Below the pieces are notes generated by a model. It saw only the letters and a program-made list of their open reading frames with translations. It had not been told where the DNA came from and did not search any database. From Mycobacterium ostraviense (lineage in GTDB: Bacteria; Actinomycetota; Actinomycetes; Mycobacteriales; Mycobacteriaceae): a stretch of DNA of 64,000 nucleotides. How positions within the stretch are numbered: position 1 is the first letter of the stretch; each line of letters opens with the position of its first letter. The stretch spans positions 1,776,482 through 1,840,481 of the forward strand of contig NZ_NKRE01000001.1 of the NCBI RefSeq assembly GCF_002705925.1. Direction: 5' to 3'. The translations under genes were made by a program, and so were the position numbers. Below, piece after piece: positions 57,066-64,000 of the stretch.

Positions 57066-59684
57066 ATGCCTCAATCTGCCCCGCCCGCGCTGACTGTTCG
57101 CTACGACGGGTCGGAACGCACCTTCGCCGCCGGCCATGACGTGGTAATCGGCCGTGACTTGCGCGCCGACCTGCGTATCACGCATCCGTTGATCTCCCGG
57201 GCACATCTGCTGCTGCGGTTTGACCAGGGCCGGTGGCTGGCGATCGACAACAATTCGCTGAACGGGACCTTCTGCAACGGCCGGCGGGTGCCGATGGTCG
57301 ACATCCACGACGGCCAGAGCGTCAACATCGGAAATCCCGACGGGCCGTTGCTGACCTTCGAGGTCGGCCGGCACCTGGGGATGGTCGGACGGCCGCCGCA
57401 AACCGAGTCGATGCGCCTGGCCGCCCAGTCGTCACCGTGGCCGCCGCCGACCCAGGCTTCCGGTCAGCCGGGGCCGCCGCCGGCCGGACGCCAGTCGAAT
57501 TGGACCGCGCCACCGTCGGCTCGACCGCATCCCGGCCCGCCGCCCCCGTCGAAATCGGGGCAACCGATGTACCCCAGCAGTTCGTCTTCACGGCAATCCG
57601 GGTTTGCCCCGGGGCCGCTGCGGCAGCCGTCGAACTATGCATCGGTCGCGCCTCGCCCCGCGCCACCCACGCAGATGCAGCCCAGCGCCGCCAAGCCGCC
57701 GGACGTGGCGAACCTGGCGACCAAGATGATCCATGCGCTGTTGCCGCGGACCGGGTCCAACGAAATGCCGGCGGGCTCAGTCACTATCGGCCGCGCCACC
57801 GACAACGACGTCGTCATTCAGGACGTCCTGGCGTCGCGACACCACGCATTCCTGACCATGACACCGCTGGGCACCGAAATCCGCGACGCCCACAGCGTCA
57901 ACGGGACGTTCGTCAACGGGGTCAGGGTCGGGTCGGCGATCTTGAGCGACGGCGACATCGTCACCATCGGCAACGTCGACCTGGTATTCACCGGGGGCAC
58001 GCTGATTCGCCGCACCGAAGCGGCCACCCGCACCGGCGGCCTGGAGGTCAAGTCGGTCAGCTTCTCCATCGACGGCAAGCAACTGCTCGACCAGATCTCG
58101 CTGACCGCGCGGCCCGGCACGCTGACGGCCATCATCGGCGGTTCCGGCGCCGGCAAGACCACACTGTCGCGGCTGATCGCCGGGTATACCAGCCCCAGCT
58201 CGGGAACGGTGACCTTCGAGGGCCACAACATCCACACCGAGTACGCGTCCATGCGCAGCCGGATCGGGATGGTCCCCCAGGACGACGTCGTGCACCGGCA
58301 GCTGACCGTCAACCAGGCCCTCGGTTACGCCGCCGAACTGCGGCTGCCGCCCGACACCAGCAAAGCCGACCGTGACCAAGTGGTCGCCCAGGTACTCGAG
58401 GAACTCGAGCTGACCAAACACGCCGACACCCGGGTGGACAAGCTGTCCGGCGGACAGCGCAAGCGAGCCTCGGTGGCGCTGGAGCTGCTCACCGGGCCGT
58501 CGCTGCTGATCCTCGACGAGCCGACCACGGGTCTGGACCCGGCGTTGGATCGACAGGTGATGATGATGCTGCGGCAACTCGCCGACGCCGGCCGGGTGGT
58601 GCTGGTGGTCACCCACTCCGTGTCCTACCTGGACGTTTGCGATCAGCTGCTGCTGGTGGCACCGGGCGGCAAGACGGCGTTCCTGGGTCCGCCCGACGAG
58701 ATCGGCCAGGCCATGGGAACCACCAACTGGGCCGATATTTTCGCCAAAGTCGGCGCCGACCCCGACGAGGCCAACCGCCGCTTCCTGGCCGACAAGCAGG
58801 CCCAGCCGGCGTTTCCGTCCCAGGCCAGTCCCGCTGCCGACTTGGGCGAACCGGTGCACACCGACGTGCTTCGCCAGTTCTCCACGGTCGCCCGCCGCCA
58901 GGTTCGCTTGGTCGTTTCCGACCGCGGCTACACGGTGTTCCTGGCATTGCTGCCGTTCCTCATCGGGGTGCTGAGCCTGACCGTTCGCGGCAAGACGGGG
59001 TTCGGCATGTCGGATCCGATGGGCAACAATCCCGCCCAGCCCGACCAGATTCTGGTGATGCTCAACGTCGGCGCGGTGTTCATGGGCACCGCGTTGACGA
59101 TCCGCGACCTCATCGGTGAGCGTCCCATCTTCCGTCGCGAACAGGCGGTCGGCTTGTCGACCGCGGCCTATCTGGCCGCCAAGATCGTGGTGTTCTCCGC
59201 GTTCGCGATCATGCAGGCGGCGATCGCCACCACCATCTGTGTGATCGGCTGGGGCAAGCCGCTTTCCGACGCGGTGCTGCTGGGAGACGTCAGATTCGAG
59301 CTGTTCGTCACCGTGGCCGCGACCTGTGTGGCTTCGGCGCTGCTGGGCATGGCACTGTCGGCGCTGGCTCAATCACAGGACCAGGTCATGCCGATGCTGG
59401 TGTTCTCCATCATGTCTCAGCTGGTGTTCTCCGGCGGCATGATCTGGGTGACCGACCGGATCCTGCTCGACCAGCTGTCTTGGGCCACGCCCGCCCGCTG
59501 GGGCTATGCGGCATCGGCGTCGACGATCGACACCCACCGGCTGGTACCCGGCCCGACCGATCCGAAAGACCAGCACTGGGACCACAAGGCGAGCGCGTGG
59601 CTGTTCGACATGGCCATGCTCGGGGTGGTGTCGATCGCCTATACCACCATCGTGTGGTGGAGGATTCGGCTCCGACGCCGCTGA
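57066..59684 (+). CDS. FHA-domain ABC transporter, Rv1747-like (first copy)
   Basis: 872 residues. FHA1 (about 20-85) has the phosphothreonine-binding set Gly29-Arg30, Ser44, His47 and Asn66-Gly67. A Pro-rich linker (about 120-230) with Thr/Ser residues could be a kinase target. FHA2 (about 235-310) has TIGRATDNDV, SRHHAF and VNGTFVNG. The ABC ATPase (about 330-560) has GGSGAGKTT, LSGGQRKR and LLILDEPTTGLD, and six membrane helices fill ~610-870. In M. tuberculosis Rv1747 is phosphorylated by PknF and needed for virulence; it is thought to export a cell-wall lipid or glycan. A second copy follows 24 bp later. Confidence 0.92.
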   Translation: MPQSAPPALTVRYDGSERTFAAGHDVVIGRDLRADLRITHPLISRAHLLLRFDQGRWLAIDNNSLNGTFCNGRRVPMVDIHDGQSVNIGNPDGPLLTFEVGRHLGMVGRPPQTESMRLAAQSSPWPPPTQASGQPGPPPAGRQSNWTAPPSARPHPGPPPPSKSGQPMYPSSSSSRQSGFAPGPLRQPSNYASVAPRPAPPTQMQPSAAKPPDVANLATKMIHALLPRTGSNEMPAGSVTIGRATDNDVVIQDVLASRHHAFLTMTPLGTEIRDAHSVNGTFVNGVRVGSAILSDGDIVTIGNVDLVFTGGTLIRRTEAATRTGGLEVKSVSFSIDGKQLLDQISLTARPGTLTAIIGGSGAGKTTLSRLIAGYTSPSSGTVTFEGHNIHTEYASMRSRIGMVPQDDVVHRQLTVNQALGYAAELRLPPDTSKADRDQVVAQVLEELELTKHADTRVDKLSGGQRKRASVALELLTGPSLLILDEPTTGLDPALDRQVMMMLRQLADAGRVVLVVTHSVSYLDVCDQLLLVAPGGKTAFLGPPDEIGQAMGTTNWADIFAKVGADPDEANRRFLADKQAQPAFPSQASPAADLGEPVHTDVLRQFSTVARRQVRLVVSDRGYTVFLALLPFLIGVLSLTVRGKTGFGMSDPMGNNPAQPDQILVMLNVGAVFMGTALTIRDLIGERPIFRREQAVGLSTAAYLAAKIVVFSAFAIMQAAIATTICVIGWGKPLSDAVLLGDVRFELFVTVAATCVASALLGMALSALAQSQDQVMPMLVFSIMSQLVFSGGMIWVTDRILLDQLSWATPARWGYAASASTIDTHRLVPGPTDPKDQHWDHKASAWLFDMAMLGVVSIAYTTIVWWRIRLRRR

Positions 59685-59708
59685 CGCGGGCGCAACTAGG
59701 GTGAAGCG

Positions 59709-62180
59709 ATGACCCGAGCTCACCGGCCGGTGCTGACAGTGCGGTCGGACCGGTCGCAGCGCAGCTTCGCACCGGACGCTGACGCGATCGTGGGCAGTGA
59801 CCTGCGTGCCGACCTGCGCGTCGCGCACCCGCTGGTCGCCGGGACGCACGTGGTGGTGCGCTTCGAGCAGGGCAACTGGATCGCCATCGACAATTCGCGG
59901 ACCGGGATGTACGTCGACGGCCGCCGGGTGCCGCTGGTGGACATCCGGGACGGTCTGATCGTCCACCTCGGCAGGCCCGACGGGCCACGCATCAGCTTCG
60001 AGGTCGGGCATCACCGAGGCATTATCGGCCTGCTCCCGCAGACCGGCTCCCCGCCGCCGGGGGGTGGGCCCGTCGGCACCGAGCAGCAGCGTCGGCCGCC
60101 CGCACAGTCACCGGGAGCCGCGCCGCCGGCTCCCGGCCCACCCGGCTACCCCGGCTACCCGGAAGCCCGGCGCACCACCGTCATACCGGTTTCCCCGCCT
60201 CCCCCGCAGGCGGGACGCGACACCACGACGCGCAACGTCCTGGCCGCCGACTCCCACCCCGCGCCGCCACGCGGGGACATCGCCTGGATCGGCCGGGCCC
60301 TCGACAACGACATCGTCGTCGCCGACGTGCTGGCATCGCGCCACCACGCATTCTTGACCCCCACGCCGGTGGGCACCGAGATCAACGACGCACACAGCAT
60401 CAACGGGACGTTCGTCAACGGGATCCGGGTCGGCTCGGCGATCCTCCGCGAGGGCGACGTGGTCACCATCGGCAACGTCGACTTGGCGTTTACCGGGGAC
60501 ACCCTGGTCCGTCGCACCGAAGCCGCGGCCCCCACCGGCGGCCTGGAGGTCAGCGCGGTCAGCTACCGCGTCGACGGCACCGCGTTGCTCGACAACGTGT
60601 CGCTGACCGCGCGGCCCGGCACGCTGACCGCCGTCATCGGTGGCTCCGGCGCGGGCAAGACCACGCTGTCGCGGCTGATCGCCGGCTACGCCAGCCCCAC
60701 CTCGGGCACGGTGACCTTCGAAGGCCACAACATCCACACCGAATACGCATCGTTGCGCAGCCGGATCGGGATGGTCCCCCAAGACGACGTGGTGCACCGG
60801 CAACTGACCATCAACCAGGCGCTCGGCTATGCCGCCGAGCTCCGGCTGCCACCCGACACCAGCAAGCAGGATCGCGCGCGGGTGGTCGCCGGCGTGCTCG
60901 AGGAGCTGCGGCTCACCGAGCACGCCGACACCCGCGTCGACAAGCTGTCCGGCGGCCAGCGCAAACGCGCCTCGGTGGCCCTGGAACTGCTCACCGGCCC
61001 GTCGCTGCTGATCCTCGACGAGCCGACCTCGGGCCTGGACCCGGCGCTGGACCTGCAGGTGATGACGATGCTGCGGCAACTCGCCGACGCCGGCCGGGTG
61101 GTGTTGGTGGTCACCCACTCGCTGACCTACCTCGATGTCTGTGATCAGGTGCTGCTGATGGCGCCCGGGGGTAAGACCGCGTTCCTGGGTCCGCCCGACC
61201 AGATCGGCCAGGCGATGGGCACCACCAACTGGGCCCAGATTTTCGCGAAGGTCGGCGCCGATCCCGACGAGGCCAACCGGCGCTTTCTGGCCCGCAACCA
61301 GCCCCCCGCACCGGCACAGACCGAGACGCCCACGGACCTTGGCGCACCGGCGCACACCAGCGTGCGCCGCCAGTTCTCCACCATCGCGCGCCGACAGGTT
61401 CGGCTGGTCGTAGCCGACCGGGCCTACTTCACCTTCCTGGCGGCGTTGCCGTTCGTCCTGGGCGCGCTGTCGCTGACGGTTCCGGGCGACACGGGGTTCG
61501 GCATGGCCCAGCCGACCAGCCAGACGCCCGACGAGGCCGCACAGATTCTGACGCTGCTGTCCATCGCCGCGATCTTCATGGGTACCGCACTGACCATCCG
61601 CGATCTCATCGGCGAGCGCGCCATCTTCCGTCGCGAGCAGGCCGTGGGGTTGTCGACGAGGGCCTACCTGGGCGCCAAGGTCACGGTGTTCTCCATGTTC
61701 GCCATCACTCAAGCGGCGATCACGACCGGGGTCGTGCTCCTGGGCAAGGGCGTACCGACCCAGCAGGCGGTGCTGCTCGGCAACCCCGGCTTCGAGCTGT
61801 TCACCACGGTCGCTGCCACCTGTGTGGCCTCGGCGATGCTGGGCTTGCTGCTGTCGTCGGTCGCCCGGTCCAGTGAGCAGATCATGCCGTTGCTGGTGGT
61901 ATCGCTGATGCTGCAGCTGGTACTCTCCGGCGGCCTGGTCCCGGTGACCAACCGGATCTTCCTGGACCAGTTGTCGTGGGCGGTCCCCGCGCGGTGGGGT
62001 TATGCGGCGTCGGCGGCAACGGTCAACCTGCGCGAGCTGGTGCCCGGCTCGTACAGTCCCGAGGACAGCCACTGGACGCACTCGCGCGCGGCGTGGCTGT
62101 TCGACATGGCGATGCTCGCGACGCTGTCGGCGGCCTATGCCGGCCTGGTGTGGTGGCGCATCCGGCTCAAACGCCATTGA
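59709..62180 (+). CDS. FHA-domain ABC transporter, Rv1747-like (second copy, degenerate FHA1)
   Basis: 823 residues, colinear with the upstream transporter and very similar from FHA2 onward (GRALDNDI, SRHHAF, INGTFVNG; GGSGAGKTT, LSGGQRKR, LLILDEPTSGLD; six membrane helices). The first FHA domain has lost key residues: Arg30 is Ser, Ser44 is Ala, Arg45 is Gly, and the Asn-Gly of the last loop is Thr-Gly. FHA1 should therefore not bind phosphothreonine. The linker is shorter. The ATPase and membrane parts look functional, so the pair could work as a heterodimer. AGGGTGAAGCG precedes ATG 59709. Confidence 0.92.
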   Translation: MTRAHRPVLTVRSDRSQRSFAPDADAIVGSDLRADLRVAHPLVAGTHVVVRFEQGNWIAIDNSRTGMYVDGRRVPLVDIRDGLIVHLGRPDGPRISFEVGHHRGIIGLLPQTGSPPPGGGPVGTEQQRRPPAQSPGAAPPAPGPPGYPGYPEARRTTVIPVSPPPPQAGRDTTTRNVLAADSHPAPPRGDIAWIGRALDNDIVVADVLASRHHAFLTPTPVGTEINDAHSINGTFVNGIRVGSAILREGDVVTIGNVDLAFTGDTLVRRTEAAAPTGGLEVSAVSYRVDGTALLDNVSLTARPGTLTAVIGGSGAGKTTLSRLIAGYASPTSGTVTFEGHNIHTEYASLRSRIGMVPQDDVVHRQLTINQALGYAAELRLPPDTSKQDRARVVAGVLEELRLTEHADTRVDKLSGGQRKRASVALELLTGPSLLILDEPTSGLDPALDLQVMTMLRQLADAGRVVLVVTHSLTYLDVCDQVLLMAPGGKTAFLGPPDQIGQAMGTTNWAQIFAKVGADPDEANRRFLARNQPPAPAQTETPTDLGAPAHTSVRRQFSTIARRQVRLVVADRAYFTFLAALPFVLGALSLTVPGDTGFGMAQPTSQTPDEAAQILTLLSIAAIFMGTALTIRDLIGERAIFRREQAVGLSTRAYLGAKVTVFSMFAITQAAITTGVVLLGKGVPTQQAVLLGNPGFELFTTVAATCVASAMLGLLLSSVARSSEQIMPLLVVSLMLQLVLSGGLVPVTNRIFLDQLSWAVPARWGYAASAATVNLRELVPGSYSPEDSHWTHSRAAWLFDMAMLATLSAAYAGLVWWRIRLKRH

Positions 62181-62203
62181 CCGGTCAGGCCCGGAGCCTG
62201 GCC

Positions 62204-62764
62204 TTACGCGTCGGCGCCGCCGTCCAGCCGCAGCCCGTGTGCCAGCGCAAATGCGAGGGCCTGCGGAACGTCAATGCGGGCACCTGTCAGCGACGCCGTC
62301 GTCCACAATGACGGGTCCACGGTGGCCCCGCGCAGGTCGGCGCCGTCCAACTGGGCGCCGGTGGTGCGCGCGCCGCTCAGGTCGGCGCCGCGCAGCACGG
62401 CCTTGCGCAGGTCGCTCTCCACCAGGCTGGCCTCGCGCAGCCGGCAGCCGCTCAAGTCGACCCCGCGCAGGTCGTTACCGGCGAGCACCGCAAGGGTGAA
62501 GTCGACCTCGTCAAACGTCAGCGGCCGCATCCGGCACTGCGCAAACACCGAGCCAAGCATGCTGCATTGTGCAAATGTGCTGTGCCACAAGGTAGTTCGT
62601 TCAAATGTGCAGTTGCGAAACGCCGATCCCCGATGTTCGGATTCGCTGAGGTTGACGCCGCTGAAGTCGCATTCGGTGAACACCACGCGTTCTGTGCACA
62701 ACCGGCTGAGGTCTTCGTCGCGGAAATCCCGGCCGTCGAACTCGCGGTCCACCCAATGCCGCAA
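62204..62764 (-). CDS. mfpA: Pentapeptide-repeat DNA-gyrase-protecting protein MfpA
   Basis: 186 residues of pentapeptide repeats (CDFSGVNLSES, DLRGVDLSGCRL, ADLSGARTTGAQLDGADLRG) forming a right-handed beta helix that mimics DNA and binds gyrase, lowering fluoroquinolone susceptibility. TTG 62764 is chosen as start because it gives MRHWVDREF, matching the MQQWVDCEF beginning of the M. tuberculosis protein (Rv3361c). Much longer frames run into the GTPase gene. The gap to the GTPase stop is 5 bp. Confidence 0.93.
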   Translation of the reverse strand: MRHWVDREFDGRDFRDEDLSRLCTERVVFTECDFSGVNLSESEHRGSAFRNCTFERTTLWHSTFAQCSMLGSVFAQCRMRPLTFDEVDFTLAVLAGNDLRGVDLSGCRLREASLVESDLRKAVLRGADLSGARTTGAQLDGADLRGATVDPSLWTTASLTGARIDVPQALAFALAHGLRLDGGADA

Positions 62765-62769
62765 CGCGG

Positions 62770-63363
62770 TCAGCTGCCCGTCAGGCTGGCCAGGGCGTAT
62801 TCGCTGACCGCGATCAGCGCGTCGGTGGCAGACCTGCGGCTGCGGGCGTCGATGCTGATCACCGGGATGTGCGCGGGCAGCGTCAGCGCCTGACGCACCT
62901 CGGCGGCCGGATACCGTGGCGCGCCGTCGAATTCGTTGACCGCGACCAGGAACGGCAGGTTGCGGTGCTCGAAGAAGTCGACCGCGGCGAAGCCGTCCTC
63001 CAGACGACGGCAGTCGACCAGGACGATCGCGCCGATGGCGCCGCGCACCAGGTCGTCCCACATGAACCAGAACCGGCGCTGGCCCGGAGTGCCGAACAGG
63101 TAGAGCACCAGATCCTCGCCGAGGGTGATACGGCCGAAGTCCATCGCCACCGTAGTGGTCCGCTTGTCGGGGGTGGCCTCGATCATGTCGACGCCGGCCG
63201 AGGCATCGGTGACCATCGCTTCGGTGCGCAACGGCATGATCTCCGACACCGCGCCAACGAACGTGGTCTTGCCGGCGCCGAATCCGCCCGCGATCACGAT
63301 CTTCGTGGAGGCATGGGCCGCGGAACCCCGCCCCGGGTGCACCTCAGAGTGCTTGGAGGCCAC
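62770..63363 (-). CDS. mfpB: Conservon small GTPase MfpB, Rv3362c-like
   Basis: 197 residues. The P-loop is AGGFGAGKTTFVGAVSE near residue 25, the switch II-like segment FGTPGQRRF near residue 90, and VNEFDG fills the specificity-loop position. It belongs to the CvnD/MglA-like GTPases encoded in actinobacterial conservons. MfpB is reported to modulate the MfpA-gyrase interaction. Operon order is roadblock, DUF742, GTPase, mfpA, with overlaps of 25 and 20 bp and a 5-bp gap. Confidence 0.93.
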   Translation of the reverse strand: MASKHSEVHPGRGSAAHASTKIVIAGGFGAGKTTFVGAVSEIMPLRTEAMVTDASAGVDMIEATPDKRTTTVAMDFGRITLGEDLVLYLFGTPGQRRFWFMWDDLVRGAIGAIVLVDCRRLEDGFAAVDFFEHRNLPFLVAVNEFDGAPRYPAAEVRQALTLPAHIPVISIDARSRRSATDALIAVSEYALASLTGS

Positions 63364-63727
63364 GCAGCGTCCTTCCTATGAGTTCGCGGCGCTCATCGCT
63401 GGTCGAGCGGTCGGTCATCGTCCGATGCACCCGAAGGTAGTCGGAGCTGACCAGATCACCCACCAAGACGCGCGCGACGCCGACCGGCAAATCCAGCCGG
63501 GCAGCAATTTCGGCCACCGACGGGTTCGACGGGCCGTCGAGGCACAACCCGATGATCTTGCCTCTCGTGTCGTGCGGCGGCCACCGGTGAGCCGAGCCCG
63601 CCGGCAGCGCCTGGACCGCGGCTTCCAGTGGCAGGTCGATGTCGGTGCCGGTGCGTCCGGCCGTCAGGGTGTACGGGCGGACCAGATTCGCCCCCGGCCG
63701 GGCTAGCGGCGGCTCGCGTCTGTCCAT
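63344..63727 (-). CDS. DUF742 conservon protein, Rv3363c-like
   Basis: 127 residues from ATG 63727. DUF742 features: [12 protein letters not shown] near the N-terminus and a winged-helix-like middle ([33 protein letters not shown]). In conservons this protein works with the roadblock protein and GTPase downstream of a membrane sensor kinase. It overlaps the GTPase gene by 20 bp and the roadblock gene by 25 bp. Confidence 0.9.
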   Translation of the reverse strand: MDRREPPLARPGANLVRPYTLTAGRTGTDIDLPLEAAVQALPAGSAHRWPPHDTRGKIIGLCLDGPSNPSVAEIAARLDLPVGVARVLVGDLVSSDYLRVHRTMTDRSTSDERRELIGRTLRGLQAL

Positions 63728-64000
63728 TGCGGCTCGGGTTGGGCACGGCGGGAGGACTGCACGACGCTGCCGACCCGCTCGACCAGGAGGGCCATCTCGT
63801 AGCCGATCTGTCCGATGTCGCATCCGGTGACCGCCAACGTCGCCAGGTGCGAGCCGTCGCCGACCCGCATCAGCAGCAGAAAGCCGTTCTGCATCTCGAC
63901 CACCGACTGCAACACCTGACCACCCTCGAACAGCTGGGCGGCCCCGGTGGCCAGGCTGGCCAGGCCGGAAGCCACGGCCGCCAGCTGGTCGGCGCGTTCC
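63703..64000 (-). CDS. Roadblock/LC7-domain conservon protein, Rv3364c-like (partial)
   Basis: About 98 residues are present; the frame is open to the window edge, so the N-terminus is missing. Roadblock features: [34 protein letters not shown] and [16 protein letters not shown]. It probably acts as a GTPase-activating or scaffolding partner of MfpB. The sensor kinase expected upstream (Rv3365c) lies beyond the window. Confidence 0.9.
   Translation of the reverse strand, partial: ERADQLAAVASGLASLATGAAQLFEGGQVLQSVVEMQNGFLLLMRVGDGSHLATLAVTGCDIGQIGYEMALLVERVGSVVQSSRRAQPEPQWTDASRR

Overview
The window is chromosome of a Mycobacterium, most likely a slow-growing non-tuberculous species. The evidence is high GC, PE and PPE proteins, an FAAL-linked type I polyketide synthase, a SAM-IV riboswitch, and a gene order that I recognise from memory of M. 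tuberculosis H37Rv: cdd-sdhCDAB (Rv3315c-Rv3319), sigJ to nagA (Rv3328c-Rv3332), Rv3335c to Rv3342, and Rv3351c/3353c to Rv3364c. Three places where H37Rv carries mobile or variable DNA hold different material here. They are the left end (1-3.3 kb), the segment between sdhB and sigJ (7.5-16.1 kb), and the segment between the Rv3342-like methyltransferase and the Rv3353c-like oxidoreductase (35.3-52.4 kb).

Layout. 1-0.7 kb: a gene tail and transposase scars. 0.7-3.3 kb: a PE-CBM2-CBM2-GH12 secreted cellulase, with an 11-bp-phased repeat array directly in front of it. 3.4-7.5 kb: cytidine deaminase and succinate dehydrogenase. 7.55-15.6 kb: seven tightly packed co-directional genes starting 22 bp after sdhB. 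They encode a MoxR-type AAA+ ATPase, an unrecognised protein, a metallopeptidase-VWA fusion, a coiled-coil protein, a PaaK-like adenylating enzyme, a radical SAM enzyme and a PLP-fold protein without its catalytic lysine. I do not recognise this as a described system and it is my lead candidate. 15.6-26 kb: a half condensation domain, a carboxymuconolactone decarboxylase with a probable SigJ promoter, sigJ, an aminotransferase, a MerR plus VIT-VWA pair with a perfect 13-bp inverted repeat, dacB1, sugI and nagA. 26.2-27.5 kb: an ESX-3-like PPE4 paralogue whose PE partner has shrunk to 30 codons.

27.5-35.3 kb: housekeeping genes (YihY, trpS, a hydrolase, icd1) and the methionine genes metC-metX-methyltransferase behind a SAM-IV riboswitch. 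35.3-36.0 kb: a graveyard with two 30-bp palindromic repeats, the tail of a PPE-MPTR gene and an IS1380 tail. 36.0-52.4 kb: a two-protein lipid assembly line, FAAL-ACP-KS-AT-DH-ER-KR-ACP followed by KS-AT-DH-ER-KR-ACP-acyltransferase. It probably activates a fatty acid, extends it with two methylmalonyl units with full reduction, and transfers the methyl-branched acyl chain to an acceptor. The two KS regions share a nearly identical 1.66-kb block. 52.5-57 kb: a flavin oxidoreductase, small exported and membrane proteins, folD and an old-yellow-enzyme-like reductase. 57-62.2 kb: two tandem Rv1747-like FHA-ABC transporters, the second with a degenerate FHA1. 62.2-64 kb: the mfpA conservon (pentapeptide protein, GTPase, DUF742, roadblock), cut by the window edge.

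Functions are read from motifs without database searches. Start codons are argued individually where the longest reading frame is misleading.
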